Source: Fidelibacterota bacterium
GTDB lineage: Bacteria > Pseudomonadota > Alphaproteobacteria > Rhodospirillales > Rhodospirillaceae
Length of the DNA stretch: 64,000 nt
Reading direction: 5' to 3'
Assembly: GCA_947476275.1 (NCBI GenBank)
Contig: CANJPQ010000006.1
Coordinates: forward strand, 102,788-166,787
Shown one piece after another: positions 1 to 7,979 of this stretch. The notes beneath the pieces were generated by a model. That model did not search any database and had not been told where the DNA came from. It worked only from the letters and a program-made list of their open reading frames with translations. Position 1 is the first letter of the stretch. The number at the start of each line of letters is the position of its first letter. The position numbers were made by a program, and so were the translations under genes.

Positions 1-1
1 C

Positions 2-1111
2 GGCGTGATGCAGACCGGCAGTTCGTCCTCCGGCGGCGGCACGACGATGAGCCTGTGGGCCGCGAACGTCGGCACGGAAACCACGGTGTCGATCATCAAT
101 CCGTCGTCGAACGCGATGCTGGTGGGTATCAAGCCGACCCTGGGGCGGGTGAGCCGGTATGGCATCGTGCCGGTGAGCATGGATCAGGACACCGCAGGAC
201 CCATGACGCGCAGCGTGACCGACGCAGCGCTCATGCTTGGCGCGATGGAGGGCGCGTCCCCCGATCCGCACGACGATATGACCAAGCGCTGCACGCCGCC
301 GGCGGGACGCGACTACACGCAGTTCCTCAAAGGCGATGCCCTGAAGGGTGCGCGCATCGGCGTGCCGCGGGCCTACTTCATCGACTCCATGCTCGTGCCG
401 GGCACGCCGAAGCCGAGCGACGCGATCCCCGACGACCAGAAGGCCGTGATGAACGAAGTGGTGGCGTTGCTGCGCGCGCAGGGCGCGACCGTGATCGACC
501 CCGCCGATGTGCCGAGCGTGCTCGCGAAGGACCCGGCGAAGAACATGCTGGTGAAGGGATCGTGCACGGGCTCGGCGAACAGCCGGGATGGCAATTGCTC
601 GATCGTGCTGAAGTACAGCTTCAAGCGCGACTTCAAGCTGTGGCTCGACAGCCTGGGTGCTGCGGCGCCATTCACCTCGCTGGCCGCATTCCGCCAGTGG
701 AACACCGATCACGCGTCCATGGGCGCGCTGAAGTATCGCCAGGACACGCTGGATATGTCCGACGAGATGGACCTGGACAAGGATCGCGCGCGCTATGACG
801 CGGATCGCGCGCAGGACCAGCGGCTGACGGGCGCGGAGGGTTTCGACAAGTTGTTCAAGCAGAAGAAGCTCGACGCCGTGATCTTCGCCGGAAGCCGCGG
901 ATCGAGCTTCCTTGCCAAGTCCGGCTATCCCACGGTGAGCGTGCCCTATGGGATGGTGGCGAACGGTACCGGGTATCCGCCCGGCTTCACACCGAAGCCC
1001 ATGCCGATGGGCGTGGCATTCTCCGGACTGGCGTGCAGCGAGCCGCGACTTCTCGCCATCGCCTATGCCTTCGAGCAGGCCACCAAGAAGCGCCGGCCGC
1101 CGGAGCTGTAG
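2..1111 (+). CDS. Amidase signature family hydrolase, 5' truncated by window edge
   Basis: This is the C-terminal part of an amidase signature enzyme, which hydrolyses amide bonds with a Ser-cisSer-Lys triad. The window opens in the glycine/serine-rich loop (GSSSSGGG), which supplies the cis-Ser. The nucleophile Ser lies in GTETTVSI, followed by the family motif GIKPTLGRVSRYGIVPVS. The catalytic Lys would lie upstream of the window. The usual GGS before the nucleophile is TVS here, a modest departure from consensus. The reading frame is open to the first base, so the GTG at 5 is not a credible start. The substrate cannot be read from the sequence. No partner gene is visible downstream, where a hairpin-rich spacer follows. 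Confidence 0.9.
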   Translation, partial: GVMQTGSSSSGGGTTMSLWAANVGTETTVSIINPSSNAMLVGIKPTLGRVSRYGIVPVSMDQDTAGPMTRSVTDAALMLGAMEGASPDPHDDMTKRCTPPAGRDYTQFLKGDALKGARIGVPRAYFIDSMLVPGTPKPSDAIPDDQKAVMNEVVALLRAQGATVIDPADVPSVLAKDPAKNMLVKGSCTGSANSRDGNCSIVLKYSFKRDFKLWLDSLGAAAPFTSLAAFRQWNTDHASMGALKYRQDTLDMSDEMDLDKDRARYDADRAQDQRLTGAEGFDKLFKQKKLDAVIFAGSRGSSFLAKSGYPTVSVPYGMVANGTGYPPGFTPKPMPMGVAFSGLACSEPRLLAIAYAFEQATKKRRPPEL

Positions 1112-1616
1112 GGGCTTTTTCGCGCGTTTTTACGCGCGAAATACGCGCGAAAATTTCCGGGCGCAGGCTTTGCCGAGCAAACACAACGGCTTGGCGAAAT
1201 TTAGGCGCAGAATACGCGCAAATTTTTCGCCAACGTTTACCGCGTTTTATCGCGGCAAATACGCGGTGAGATTTCCGGGAATCCGCCTAAGCGACGAATG
1301 CGGCAGGGGTTTTATCGACGCTCCCGCATTTTAACGCGGGCGAAGACGCGCTGGGATCTTGCGCGCAACAAACCAGATTCACGTTGGCAAAGAGCAAGCA
1401 TCACGCATACCGCCGGAACGGTGAGTCGTCAAAGCTCACGGTGTGTGCAGTTTTCGCAGAACGCGCCGTACCCCCAACCGCCCGTCATCCCGGCGAAGGC
1501 CGGGATCCACTCATCAATGGGCACGGGCGCCATGTTCGGCTCTTGCGCCACGAGAGGTGGACCCCGGCCTTCGCCGGGGTGACAGCCTGAGTGTGGGGCG
1601 GCGGATGTGGAACCTG
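1112..1616. repeat. Gene-free spacer with three CGCG hairpins and an inverted pair of CCGGCGAAGGCCGG repeats
   Basis: No frame in these 505 bases gives a credible protein. The first part holds three stem-loops: 1119-1140 (TTCGCGCG/CGCGCGAA around TTTTTA), 1240-1255 (CCGCG/CGCGG around TTTTAT) and 1323-1340 (CCCGC/GCGGG). Two of them are followed by related AAATACGCG...ATTTCCGGG text. The second part has two copies of the common alphaproteobacterial intergenic repeat in inverted orientation, at 1483-1510 (GTCATCCCGGCGAAGGCC...) and 1556-1583. The region separates the amidase from the convergent SDR gene, so a shared termination role is plausible. Confidence 0.75.
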
Positions 1617-2603
1617 CTACATCAGCTGCGGCATCGGGACGTGCGGGTCGAGGCACTTCTTGAAGGCTTCGTCCGGGGTCGCGGCCGTTAGGTCCCAGTT
1701 CTTGGCGACGACGCGTTCGCCGGTCATGCCGTTGGTGGCGTCGGTGCAGAGCCACACGGCGGCGGGGACGATCACGTCGCCCGGCAGCAGGCGGCCGTTG
1801 GTGGCGCGCGATCCGACGTCGCCGGCGACGACGGCCTGCTTGATGAACGACGTATCCGAGGCGCCGCCCGGCAGGACGATATTCACGTCAACGCCGGTGC
1901 CTTTCATCTCGAGCGCCCAGCACTTGTGCATCACTTCCAACGCGGCCTTCGCCGGCCCGTAGATGGAGTTGCCCGCGCGCGCCATGTTGCCGGCGCTGGT
2001 GGAGACGGAAATGATCTTGCCGAACTTCTGCTTGAGCAGATGGGGTGCTGCGGCCTTCGACATGTACCACACGCCTTTGAGGTTGGTGTCGTAGATGGTG
2101 GTCAAGGCTTCGTCCGGCGTGGTGTAGAACTTTTGGCTATCGTTCGCGCCGGCGCCGCCGGAGCCGAAGTCCTGCGGGCTGCGGCCGGCGTTGTTGAACA
2201 TCACGTCGATGCGGCCGAAGCCCTGAACGGTAGCCTCAACGGCGCGCGCGCAATCGGCTTGATTGCTGACGTCGCCGGCGACCGTGAGGCAACGGCCTTT
2301 GCCGTATTTCTGATCGACTTCCGCCGCGACTTTCTTGAGCGCCTCTTCGCCGCGCCCGGTGAGCACAACCTTCGCGCCGCCGGCCAGGAGTTCCTGGGCG
2401 ATGAACCAGCCGAAGCCGCGGCTGCCGCCGGTGATGAGCACAACGCGGTTCTTGAGTGAGGGGTGACGCAGGCTCTTAATGGTCTTCTCCGGCCAGGAGC
2501 TCTTGTAGGCTTCCTCTGCCGCTGCGGCTTGTCCCGCGGCGACGGCCACAGTTGCCGCGCCGGCGGCGCGCAGGAATTGAGCCCGGTCGATCTTGAAGGT
2601 CAT
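1617..2603 (-). CDS. Exported short-chain dehydrogenase/reductase
   Basis: This is a 328-residue classical SDR with a Rossmann fold for NAD(P)H-dependent alcohol/ketone chemistry. Visible motifs are the cofactor site TGGSRGFG (58-65), NNAG (137-140), catalytic Ser near 201-203 (ISVSTSAG) and YGPAK (Tyr215, Lys219). The odd feature is residues 1-30: an Ala-rich hydrophobic segment ending AAAAEE that looks like a signal peptide. There is no twin Arg before it (DRAQFLRAA), so it resembles the N-terminus of exported proteins without a proper Tat motif. Most SDRs are cytoplasmic. It converges on the amidase side and diverges from the rhodanese gene. The substrate is unknown. Confidence 0.88.
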   Translation of the reverse strand: MTFKIDRAQFLRAAGAATVAVAAGQAAAAEEAYKSSWPEKTIKSLRHPSLKNRVVLITGGSRGFGWFIAQELLAGGAKVVLTGRGEEALKKVAAEVDQKYGKGRCLTVAGDVSNQADCARAVEATVQGFGRIDVMFNNAGRSPQDFGSGGAGANDSQKFYTTPDEALTTIYDTNLKGVWYMSKAAAPHLLKQKFGKIISVSTSAGNMARAGNSIYGPAKAALEVMHKCWALEMKGTGVDVNIVLPGGASDTSFIKQAVVAGDVGSRATNGRLLPGDVIVPAAVWLCTDATNGMTGERVVAKNWDLTAATPDEAFKKCLDPHVPMPQLM

Positions 2604-2740
2604 GAAAATACCCTATCCCGATGAAGCGCGTACTTTAGGACGCGGGCGGGGCGCGATCATCCGCAAAAGCGGGGCGACGTTCACGGGCTGAGCCTACCCT
2701 TGGAGCCTCATGACCGCCCCGATAGACTGGCGGTTTCCGC

Positions 2741-3145
2741 ATGAGGGACCCGCAGATGAAATCGTCGATGGACATGGTGAAAGAGGCCGAGGCCCAGATC
2801 GAGACGTGGCCGGTGGAAGAAGCGATCAAACACGTGGGCGACCCCAACGTGGTGTTCGTGGACTTGCGCGACGTGCGCGAGTTGTGGCGCGAGGGCACCG
2901 TGCCCGGCTCCACCCATGCGCCGCGCGGGATGCTGGAGTTCTGGGTCGATCCCGCGAGCCCCTATGCGCGGCCGGTGTTCCAGGAGAAGAAGCGCTTCGT
3001 GTTCTTCTGCGCCGCGGGCTGGCGCTCAGCCCTTGCGACGAAGGAGATGCAGGACATGGGTTTGTCGCCGGTGTGCCACATCGAAGGCGGGTTTGGGGCA
3101 TGGACGAAAGCCGGCGGGCCGGTGGCGAAAGTGGAGAAGAAGTGA
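2741..3145 (+). CDS. Rhodanese-like domain protein
   Basis: This single-domain rhodanese of 134 residues transfers sulfane sulfur through a persulfide on its active-site Cys. The loop is CAAGWRS with Cys90, preceded by the hydrophobic strand RFVFF. The domain opening VVFVDLRDVRELW and the ending HIEGGFGAW are typical. The ATG at 2741 was kept, but the ATG at 2756 would also give a full domain. There is no signal peptide, so it should be cytoplasmic. A six-residue loop starting with Cys fits sulfurtransferases acting on small sulfur donors. It stands alone between an SDR and the DUF559 repeat unit. Confidence 0.9.
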   Translation: MRDPQMKSSMDMVKEAEAQIETWPVEEAIKHVGDPNVVFVDLRDVRELWREGTVPGSTHAPRGMLEFWVDPASPYARPVFQEKKRFVFFCAAGWRSALATKEMQDMGLSPVCHIEGGFGAWTKAGGPVAKVEKK

Positions 3146-3168
3146 CTCAGTCGCACAGCGCGTCTCGT

Positions 3169-3247
3169 GCGTGTTGAACGACCCCCACCCCTGCCCCTCC
3201 CCGCCGGCGAAGGCCGGCCTCTAAAAAGAGGCGCGCCTTCGCGCGCA
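3169..3247 (+). repeat. 79-bp direct repeat, left copy
   Basis: This copy matches 3649-3727 at 76 of 79 positions by eye, with differences at 3192, 3193 and 3230. The spacing is exactly 480 bp. It includes GTGTTGAACGACCCCCACCC, the CCGCCGGCGAAGGCCGG core and CTAAAAAGA. The right copy encodes the C-terminus of the DUF559 protein, so this left copy looks like the 3' end of an earlier DUF559 unit. Confidence 0.9.
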
Positions 3248-3270
3248 GGGGGAGGGGTTTGGACTGAGTA

Positions 3271-3311
3271 CTCCCCTCCCCCTTGAGGGGAGGGGTTGGG
3301 GGTGGGGGTGC
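3271..3311. repeat. Inverted copy of the CCCCCACCCCAACCCCTCCCC repeat
   Basis: The stretch is C-rich then G-rich (CTCCCCTCCCCCTTGAGGGG, then AGGGGTTGGGGGTGGGGGTG). It is the reverse complement of the ACCCCCACCCCAACCCCTCC text in the right-hand 79-bp repeat. It sits just before the DUF559 start codon and forms a strong hairpin by itself. A related element lies at 14288-14333. Confidence 0.75.
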
Positions 3312-3329
3312 CACAAGCACAGAATCACG

Positions 3330-3704
3330 ATGGCGAACGCCCAAGCACGCAAACTGCGCAGCAATATGACAGAGGCTGAAAAGTGCCTCTGGCGGAAATT
3401 GCGAGAACTAAATCAACAGGGTCGGCACTTTCGGCGGCAAGCACCACTCGGTGAATACATTGTCGACTTCTGCGAGCACGCGGCGCGGCTCGTCATCGAA
3501 GTCGATGGTGGGCAGCACAATTCTGAAGAAGGAATTGCGAACGATCGCGAGAGGACTGCCGCGCTAGAGCGCGCGGGATATCGCGTGGTGCGATTCTGGA
3601 ACAATGAGGTGCTGGCCAATACGGATGGAGTGATGGACTCAATCCTGCGCGTGTTGAACGACCCCCACCCCAACCCCTCCCCGCCGGCGAAGGCCGGCCT
3701 CTAA
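3330..3704 (+). CDS. DUF559 (Vsr-like endonuclease fold) protein
   Basis: This 124-residue protein belongs to the DUF559 family, which shares the PD-(D/E)XK-like fold of very-short-patch repair endonucleases. Visible motifs are RSNMTEAEKCLWRKLRE at the start, FRRQAPLGEYIVDFCEHAARLVIEVDG (putative acidic catalytic positions in YIVDF and IEVDGGQH), and a late strand YRVVRFWNNEVL. The last 17 residues (VLNDPHPNPSPPAKAGL) and the stop codon are encoded by the right-hand 79-bp repeat. The gene and its repeats look like one unit inserted between a rhodanese and an acyl-CoA synthetase gene. No methylase lies nearby, so a restriction role is not supported. Confidence 0.85.
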   Translation: MANAQARKLRSNMTEAEKCLWRKLRELNQQGRHFRRQAPLGEYIVDFCEHAARLVIEVDGGQHNSEEGIANDRERTAALERAGYRVVRFWNNEVLANTDGVMDSILRVLNDPHPNPSPPAKAGL

Positions 3705-3727
3705 AAAGATGCGCGCCTTCGCGCGCA
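3649..3727 (+). repeat. 79-bp direct repeat, right copy
   Basis: This is the right partner of 3169-3247. It overlaps the last 56 bases of the DUF559 coding region and runs on past its stop codon to the end of the convergent acyl-CoA synthetase gene. After position 3727 the two copies diverge. Confidence 0.9.
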
Positions 3728-3740
3728 AAGGGGAAGGGGG

Positions 3741-5357
3741 TTAGAGGGCCTTTGCTTTCTCTCTCAGCGCGAACTTCTGGATCTTCCCGGTCGAGGTCTT
3801 CGGCAGTTCGCTGAAGATCACCGTCTTTGGCGCTTTGAAATGCGCCATGTTGGCGCGGCAGAAGGCGATGATTTCTTCGGCCGTTGCGGTCTTGTCGCGT
3901 TTGAGCGTGACGAAGGCGCAGGGGGTTTCTCCCCAGAAGCTGTCGGGGCGCGCGACGACGGCGGCTTCGAGCACCGCCGGGTGCTTGAACAACACGCTTT
4001 CGACTTCGATGGTGGAGATGTTCTCACCACCTGAAATGATGATGTCCTTCGAGCGGTCCTTCAGTTCGATGTAGCCGTTGGAGTGCAACACGCCGAGATC
4101 GCCGGAGTGGAACCAGCCGCCGCGGAACGCGTCGTCGGTGGCTTTCTGGTTCTTGAGATAGCCGGACATCACCACATTGCCGCGGAACATCACCTCGCCC
4201 ATAGTTTCGCCGTCGGCGGGCACTTCCTCCATCGTCTCCGGATTCATGATGGTGAGGCCTTCGAGCATCGGGTTGGGCACGCCCTGGCGCGCCTTCAACC
4301 GCGCACGTTCATCGAGCGGCAGTTCATCCCATTCCGCATGCCAGGCGCAGATCGTGGAGGGGCCGTAGGTTTCGGTGAGGCCATAGCCATGCGCAACCGT
4401 CATGCCCATTTCTTCCATCGCGGCGATGACGGTCGCAGGCGGCGCAGCACCGGCGGTGAGGACGGAAACGCCCTTGGAGAGGCCGACCTTCATCTCTGCC
4501 GGCGCATTGATCAGCATGTTGAGGACGGTCGGCGCGCCGTTGAAGTAAGTGACGCCTTCGTTTTTGATGGCGTCGAAGATCGCGCCGGTTTCCACCTTGC
4601 GCAGGCAGACGTGGGTGCCGGCGAGCATGGTGACGCTCCACGGGAAGCACCAGCCGTTGCAGTGGAACATCGGCAGCGTCCACAGATAGATCGGGTTCTG
4701 CTGCATCGGCCAGGCGAGCAGATTGCCCAGCGCATTCAGGTACGCGCCGCGGTGATGGCAGACGACGCCCTTGGGATTGCCGGTGGTGCCAGAGGTGTAA
4801 TTGAGCGCGACCGCATCCCATTCGTCCGCCGGGCCGGGATAAGGCGTCGCAGGATCGGCGGCGGCGATGAAGCTTTCATAGTCCATCGCGCCGAGGTGCT
4901 GGCCGTTCGGGACGGCGGCGTCGGTGATGTCGATGATCAGCGGCTTCACGTCGCACAGCTTCAGCGCCTGGGCCATCACCGGGGCCAGTTCCGTATCCGT
5001 CAGCAGGATCTTGGTTTCGGCGTGATCGAGGATGAAGGCGATGGCGGGCGCATCCAGGCGCGTGTTGATGGCGTTCAACATGCAGCCGGCCATGCCGACG
5101 CCGAAGTGGGCCTCCAGATGCGCCGGCACGTTGGGGGCGACGACCGCCACCGTGTCGCCGCGTTTCAGGCCGGCGGCGGCGATGGCCGCGGCGAGGCGGC
5201 GGGCGCGCTCGTACAAGGTGCGGTAATCGTAGCGCCAGGAGCCGTGCACCACGGCGATCCGGTCCGGATAGACGCGCGCGGCGCGCTTCAGGAAGGAGAT
5301 CGGCGACAACGGCTCGTAGTTGGCGGCGACTTTCGGCAATTCGCTGGCAGCGGACAT
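3741..5357 (-). CDS. Acyl-CoA synthetase (AMP-forming, AlkK/DmdB-like)
   Basis: This ANL-superfamily ligase of 538 residues activates a carboxylic acid as acyl-adenylate and then transfers it to CoA. Visible motifs are the P-loop YTSGTTGNPKG (187-197), A5 GYGLTETYGP, A7 GGWFHSGDLG, A8 KDRSKDIIISGGENIS, and the C-terminal catalytic Lys in LPKTSTGKIQK. Length and motif spelling resemble medium-chain (AlkK) or 3-methylmercaptopropionate (DmdB) ligases. The exact acid cannot be assigned. It is divergent from an MFS carrier across 93 bases, so a shared control region and a common substrate are possible but unproven. Confidence 0.93.
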   Translation of the reverse strand: MSAASELPKVAANYEPLSPISFLKRAARVYPDRIAVVHGSWRYDYRTLYERARRLAAAIAAAGLKRGDTVAVVAPNVPAHLEAHFGVGMAGCMLNAINTRLDAPAIAFILDHAETKILLTDTELAPVMAQALKLCDVKPLIIDITDAAVPNGQHLGAMDYESFIAAADPATPYPGPADEWDAVALNYTSGTTGNPKGVVCHHRGAYLNALGNLLAWPMQQNPIYLWTLPMFHCNGWCFPWSVTMLAGTHVCLRKVETGAIFDAIKNEGVTYFNGAPTVLNMLINAPAEMKVGLSKGVSVLTAGAAPPATVIAAMEEMGMTVAHGYGLTETYGPSTICAWHAEWDELPLDERARLKARQGVPNPMLEGLTIMNPETMEEVPADGETMGEVMFRGNVVMSGYLKNQKATDDAFRGGWFHSGDLGVLHSNGYIELKDRSKDIIISGGENISTIEVESVLFKHPAVLEAAVVARPDSFWGETPCAFVTLKRDKTATAEEIIAFCRANMAHFKAPKTVIFSELPKTSTGKIQKFALREKAKAL

Positions 5358-5450
5358 ATGGGCATCTCGCGGTGTGAAACGGGGTGGAGTTTGGCGAACT
5401 TTGCCAGGGAGTTCACCCCTTTTTGCGCAAGGAGCAACGGGCTAGTCTGC

Positions 5451-6746
5451 ATGGAGATGAATTCTCCTTATCAAGCAGACATCGCGCAATCCTGCATGCG
5501 CAAAGTGGCCTGGCGCATCGTGCCGGTGTGCGCGGCGCTGTACCTGCTGGCGTACCTGGACCGGGTGAACGTGGGCTTCGCCGCCCTCACCATGAACGCG
5601 GACTTGCAGCTGAGCGCGACCGCGTACGGCACAGCGGCGGGCATCTTCTTCGTCGGCTATGTCCTGTTCGAGGTGCCGAGCAATATCCTGCTCGCCCGTG
5701 TGGGGGCGCGGATCTGGCTGGCGCGCATCATCATCACCTGGGGGCTGATGTCCGCGGCCATGGCCCTGGCGCAAGGGGCGCTATCGCTGTCGGTCTTGCG
5801 CTTCTTCCTGGGCGTGGCGGAAGCCGGGCTGCTGCCGGGCGTGCTGTTCTACATGGCGCAATGGTTCCCGGCGGCGCGGCGCACGGCGATCCTGAGCAGC
5901 TTCTTCATCGCCCTGCCCACCGCGTTCATCATCGGCGCGCCGATCTCGACTGCGTTCCTGTCGCTCGATTGGCTGGGACTGCACGGGTGGCAGTGGATGT
6001 TCATCATCGAAGGCCTGTTCACCGCGGTGGTGGGCGTGGGCGTATTCCTGGTGATGATCGACCGGCCGGAGCAGGCGAAATGGCTCACCGAGGCGGAGCG
6101 CGCCTGGCTCACCAAGACGCTGGCGGACGAATACGCGGCGCGCGGCGGGGAAAAGGTGGCGGGCGTGCGGCACGGCCTGATGAACCCGCAGGTGTGGCTG
6201 CTGGGTGCGACCTACGCCGGCGTGATCGCCACATCCGGCTGCTTCGGGTTCTGGCTGCCGCTGATCATCAAGAGCACGGGCAATCACACCAACTTCGAGA
6301 TCGGCCTGCTGACGGCGGCGCCCTACGCGGTGTCGATCTTTGCCATCCTGTTGTGGTCGCGGCATTCAGCGAAGACACAGGAGCTGACGTGGCATATCTG
6401 CCTGCCGATCATTCTGGCGGCGATCGGCTTTGCGTGGAGCGCTTCCACCGCCGACCCGCAGCTGATGATGCTGATCGTGTTCGCCAATGTGGTGCTGGTG
6501 TATCTGGTGCCGCCGTTGTTCTGGGCGATGGCGACGAAGACGATGAACGGACCCGCGGCGGCGGCGGGGATCGCACTGATCAATTGCATCGCCAGCACGG
6601 GCTCGTACTTCGGGCCGCAGCTGATGGGCTATCTGAAGGATCGCACGAATGGTTTTGCGGCGGGGCTGTTGATGTTGTGCGGGTTCCTGCTCGTCTCGGC
6701 CGCGCTGACGTTCTTCGTGGGACGCCGGGTGGAGGCACGGGCGTGA
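5451..6746 (+). CDS. MFS transporter, anion:cation symporter (ACS) type
   Basis: This 431-residue carrier has about 12 hydrophobic helices. The motif after helix 1 (YLDRVNVGFAAL) and the second-helix text (GYVLFEVPSNILLARVGAR) are typical of the ACS family, which imports organic anions such as tartrate, phthalate or hydroxyphenylacetate. The ATG at 5451 was chosen because the protein begins MEMNSPYQADIAQSCMRKV, the usual short cytoplasmic lead; GGAG at 5431 may serve as its ribosome site. The frame stays open well upstream, but that part is not protein-like. Its stop overlaps the GTG of the next gene (GTGA), so the two are probably translated together. Confidence 0.92.
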   Translation: MEMNSPYQADIAQSCMRKVAWRIVPVCAALYLLAYLDRVNVGFAALTMNADLQLSATAYGTAAGIFFVGYVLFEVPSNILLARVGARIWLARIIITWGLMSAAMALAQGALSLSVLRFFLGVAEAGLLPGVLFYMAQWFPAARRTAILSSFFIALPTAFIIGAPISTAFLSLDWLGLHGWQWMFIIEGLFTAVVGVGVFLVMIDRPEQAKWLTEAERAWLTKTLADEYAARGGEKVAGVRHGLMNPQVWLLGATYAGVIATSGCFGFWLPLIIKSTGNHTNFEIGLLTAAPYAVSIFAILLWSRHSAKTQELTWHICLPIILAAIGFAWSASTADPQLMMLIVFANVVLVYLVPPLFWAMATKTMNGPAAAAGIALINCIASTGSYFGPQLMGYLKDRTNGFAAGLLMLCGFLLVSAALTFFVGRRVEARA

Positions 6747-7480
6747 GCGAAAATCCCCTTGTCGGAACCTGGCGGCTGAATGTGGAAAAGTCGCGCTTCG
6801 TGCCCGGGCCGGCGCATGCGCAGCAGACGATCACGTTCGCGCAGGTGGAGAACGGCTTGCACGTGACGACGACCATTCACAATGCCGACGGCACGACGAC
6901 GGATCAGCACTACACCGCGTATTACGACGGCAAGCCTTACCCCATGGCCAATCTGAACAACACGACGCATGTGGCGATGCATCGCATCAGCGAGCTTGAA
7001 GACGAGCGCGTCGACACCAACAACGGCGTGTTGGTGGGCAACCGTCTGCGCACGGTCGCGGCGGATCGGCAGAGTTATTATGTGCACGGCACGGGCGTGA
7101 ATACGCGCGGCCAGTTCTATGTGCACAAGATGCTCTACGAGAAGATCGTGCTGATCTACAAGATCCTGCCGCGGGCGGCGTGGCAGGCGGCGCAGGCGGC
7201 CGGCGTTTTCAAAGGCGCGGCGATCGATCTGACCGACGGGTACATCCATTTTTCGACTGCAGCGCAGGCGCAAGAGACGGCGGACAAGCACTTCCGCGGT
7301 CAGGCCGACCTGGTGGTGCTGGAGATCGCGGCGGCGTCTTTGGGCGATGCGCTGAAGTGGGAGCCGTCGCGCGGCGGGGCGTTGTTCCCGCACCTGTACG
7401 GCCCACTCGACGTGACGCACGTGCGTGCGGTGCGCGAAGCGCCGCTTGATGCGCAAGGGGTGCCACAGATCAGCGTGTGA
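6743..7480 (+). CDS. Two-domain fusion: lipocalin-like N-domain plus DUF952
   Basis: This 245-residue protein joins two modules. Residues 1-134 (NPLVGTWRLNVEKSRF ... KMLYEK) look like a small beta-barrel, lipocalin-like domain. Residues 136-240 (VLIYKILPRAAW ... DGYIHFSTAAQ ... KWEPSRGGALFPHLYGPL) are a complete DUF952 domain, normally a stand-alone protein of about 110 residues. An in-frame GTG at 7148 falls exactly where a free DUF952 protein would start, so the fusion could be a readthrough of two once-separate genes or an internal start. It starts with GTG in a 4-base overlap with the MFS gene. No catalytic function is known for DUF952. Confidence 0.8.
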   Translation: MSENPLVGTWRLNVEKSRFVPGPAHAQQTITFAQVENGLHVTTTIHNADGTTTDQHYTAYYDGKPYPMANLNNTTHVAMHRISELEDERVDTNNGVLVGNRLRTVAADRQSYYVHGTGVNTRGQFYVHKMLYEKIVLIYKILPRAAWQAAQAAGVFKGAAIDLTDGYIHFSTAAQAQETADKHFRGQADLVVLEIAAASLGDALKWEPSRGGALFPHLYGPLDVTHVRAVREAPLDAQGVPQISV

Positions 7481-7928
7481 TCAGCACGGCCGCCAGGGCG
7501 ATCAGCACAAGACAGCCCCATTCGGCGAAAAGGTGTCCACGGATCGCGCGGACCTTGTTCGAGGCCGGGCGGAACGCGGGGTCCGCCGCGAGGGCTTTGC
7601 GCCATTTCAGGAACTGAATCGTCGGCGGCATGGACGCAAGGGCCGCCAGGACGAACAGGCCCATCTTGGCCAGGAACGCTGGGTTGCCCAAATAGAAGTC
7701 GGCGCCTTTGAGTCCGTAAAGCACGCGACAGATGCCGGCTGCGAGGATCAGCATCGCGCCCGCGCCGATGCCGGCGTCGATGCGCGCCAGACTTAAGATG
7801 CGATCCGGCGTGATCGCGTCGCGCGTCAACGCCGTCTCCATGGCGAGGAAGGCGACCAGCAATCCGATGCCGATGAAATGGCCGTAAGCGAACAGGCCGT
7901 CGAGAAACAGCGGTGACATGAGTTTCAT
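7470..7928 (-). CDS. DUF2214 family integral membrane protein
   Basis: This 152-residue protein has four hydrophobic segments (around 8-30, 45-70, 85-105 and 133-151). The conserved opening SPLFLDGLFAYGHFIGIGLLVAFLAMET matches DUF2214 proteins, whose function is not established. It overlaps the 3' end of the DUF952 fusion gene by 11 bases in convergent orientation and is divergent from the NUDIX gene. Nothing in the sequence suggests a substrate or partner. Confidence 0.8.
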   Translation of the reverse strand: MKLMSPLFLDGLFAYGHFIGIGLLVAFLAMETALTRDAITPDRILSLARIDAGIGAGAMLILAAGICRVLYGLKGADFYLGNPAFLAKMGLFVLAALASMPPTIQFLKWRKALAADPAFRPASNKVRAIRGHLFAEWGCLVLIALAAVLITR

Positions 7929-7979
7929 CCACGCAAGCGAGCCACTAGGCTAGTTTGCCGAAATGCAGAGGACTTCGCC

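Noticed and set aside
1555..1583. Possible CRISPR-like repeat from the CCGGCGAAGGCCGG copies
   Set aside because: Only two copies in inverted orientation, without regular spacers or cas genes.
3330..3704. DUF559 gene as part of a restriction-modification or defence island
   Set aside because: No methyltransferase, helicase or other defence gene is near; the flanking repeats suggest a solitary unit.
4083..5450. Long plus-strand open frame leading into the MFS gene
   Set aside because: It is the opposite-strand shadow of the acyl-CoA synthetase gene; the His/Arg-rich text is not protein-like and the MFS start at 5451 is clear.
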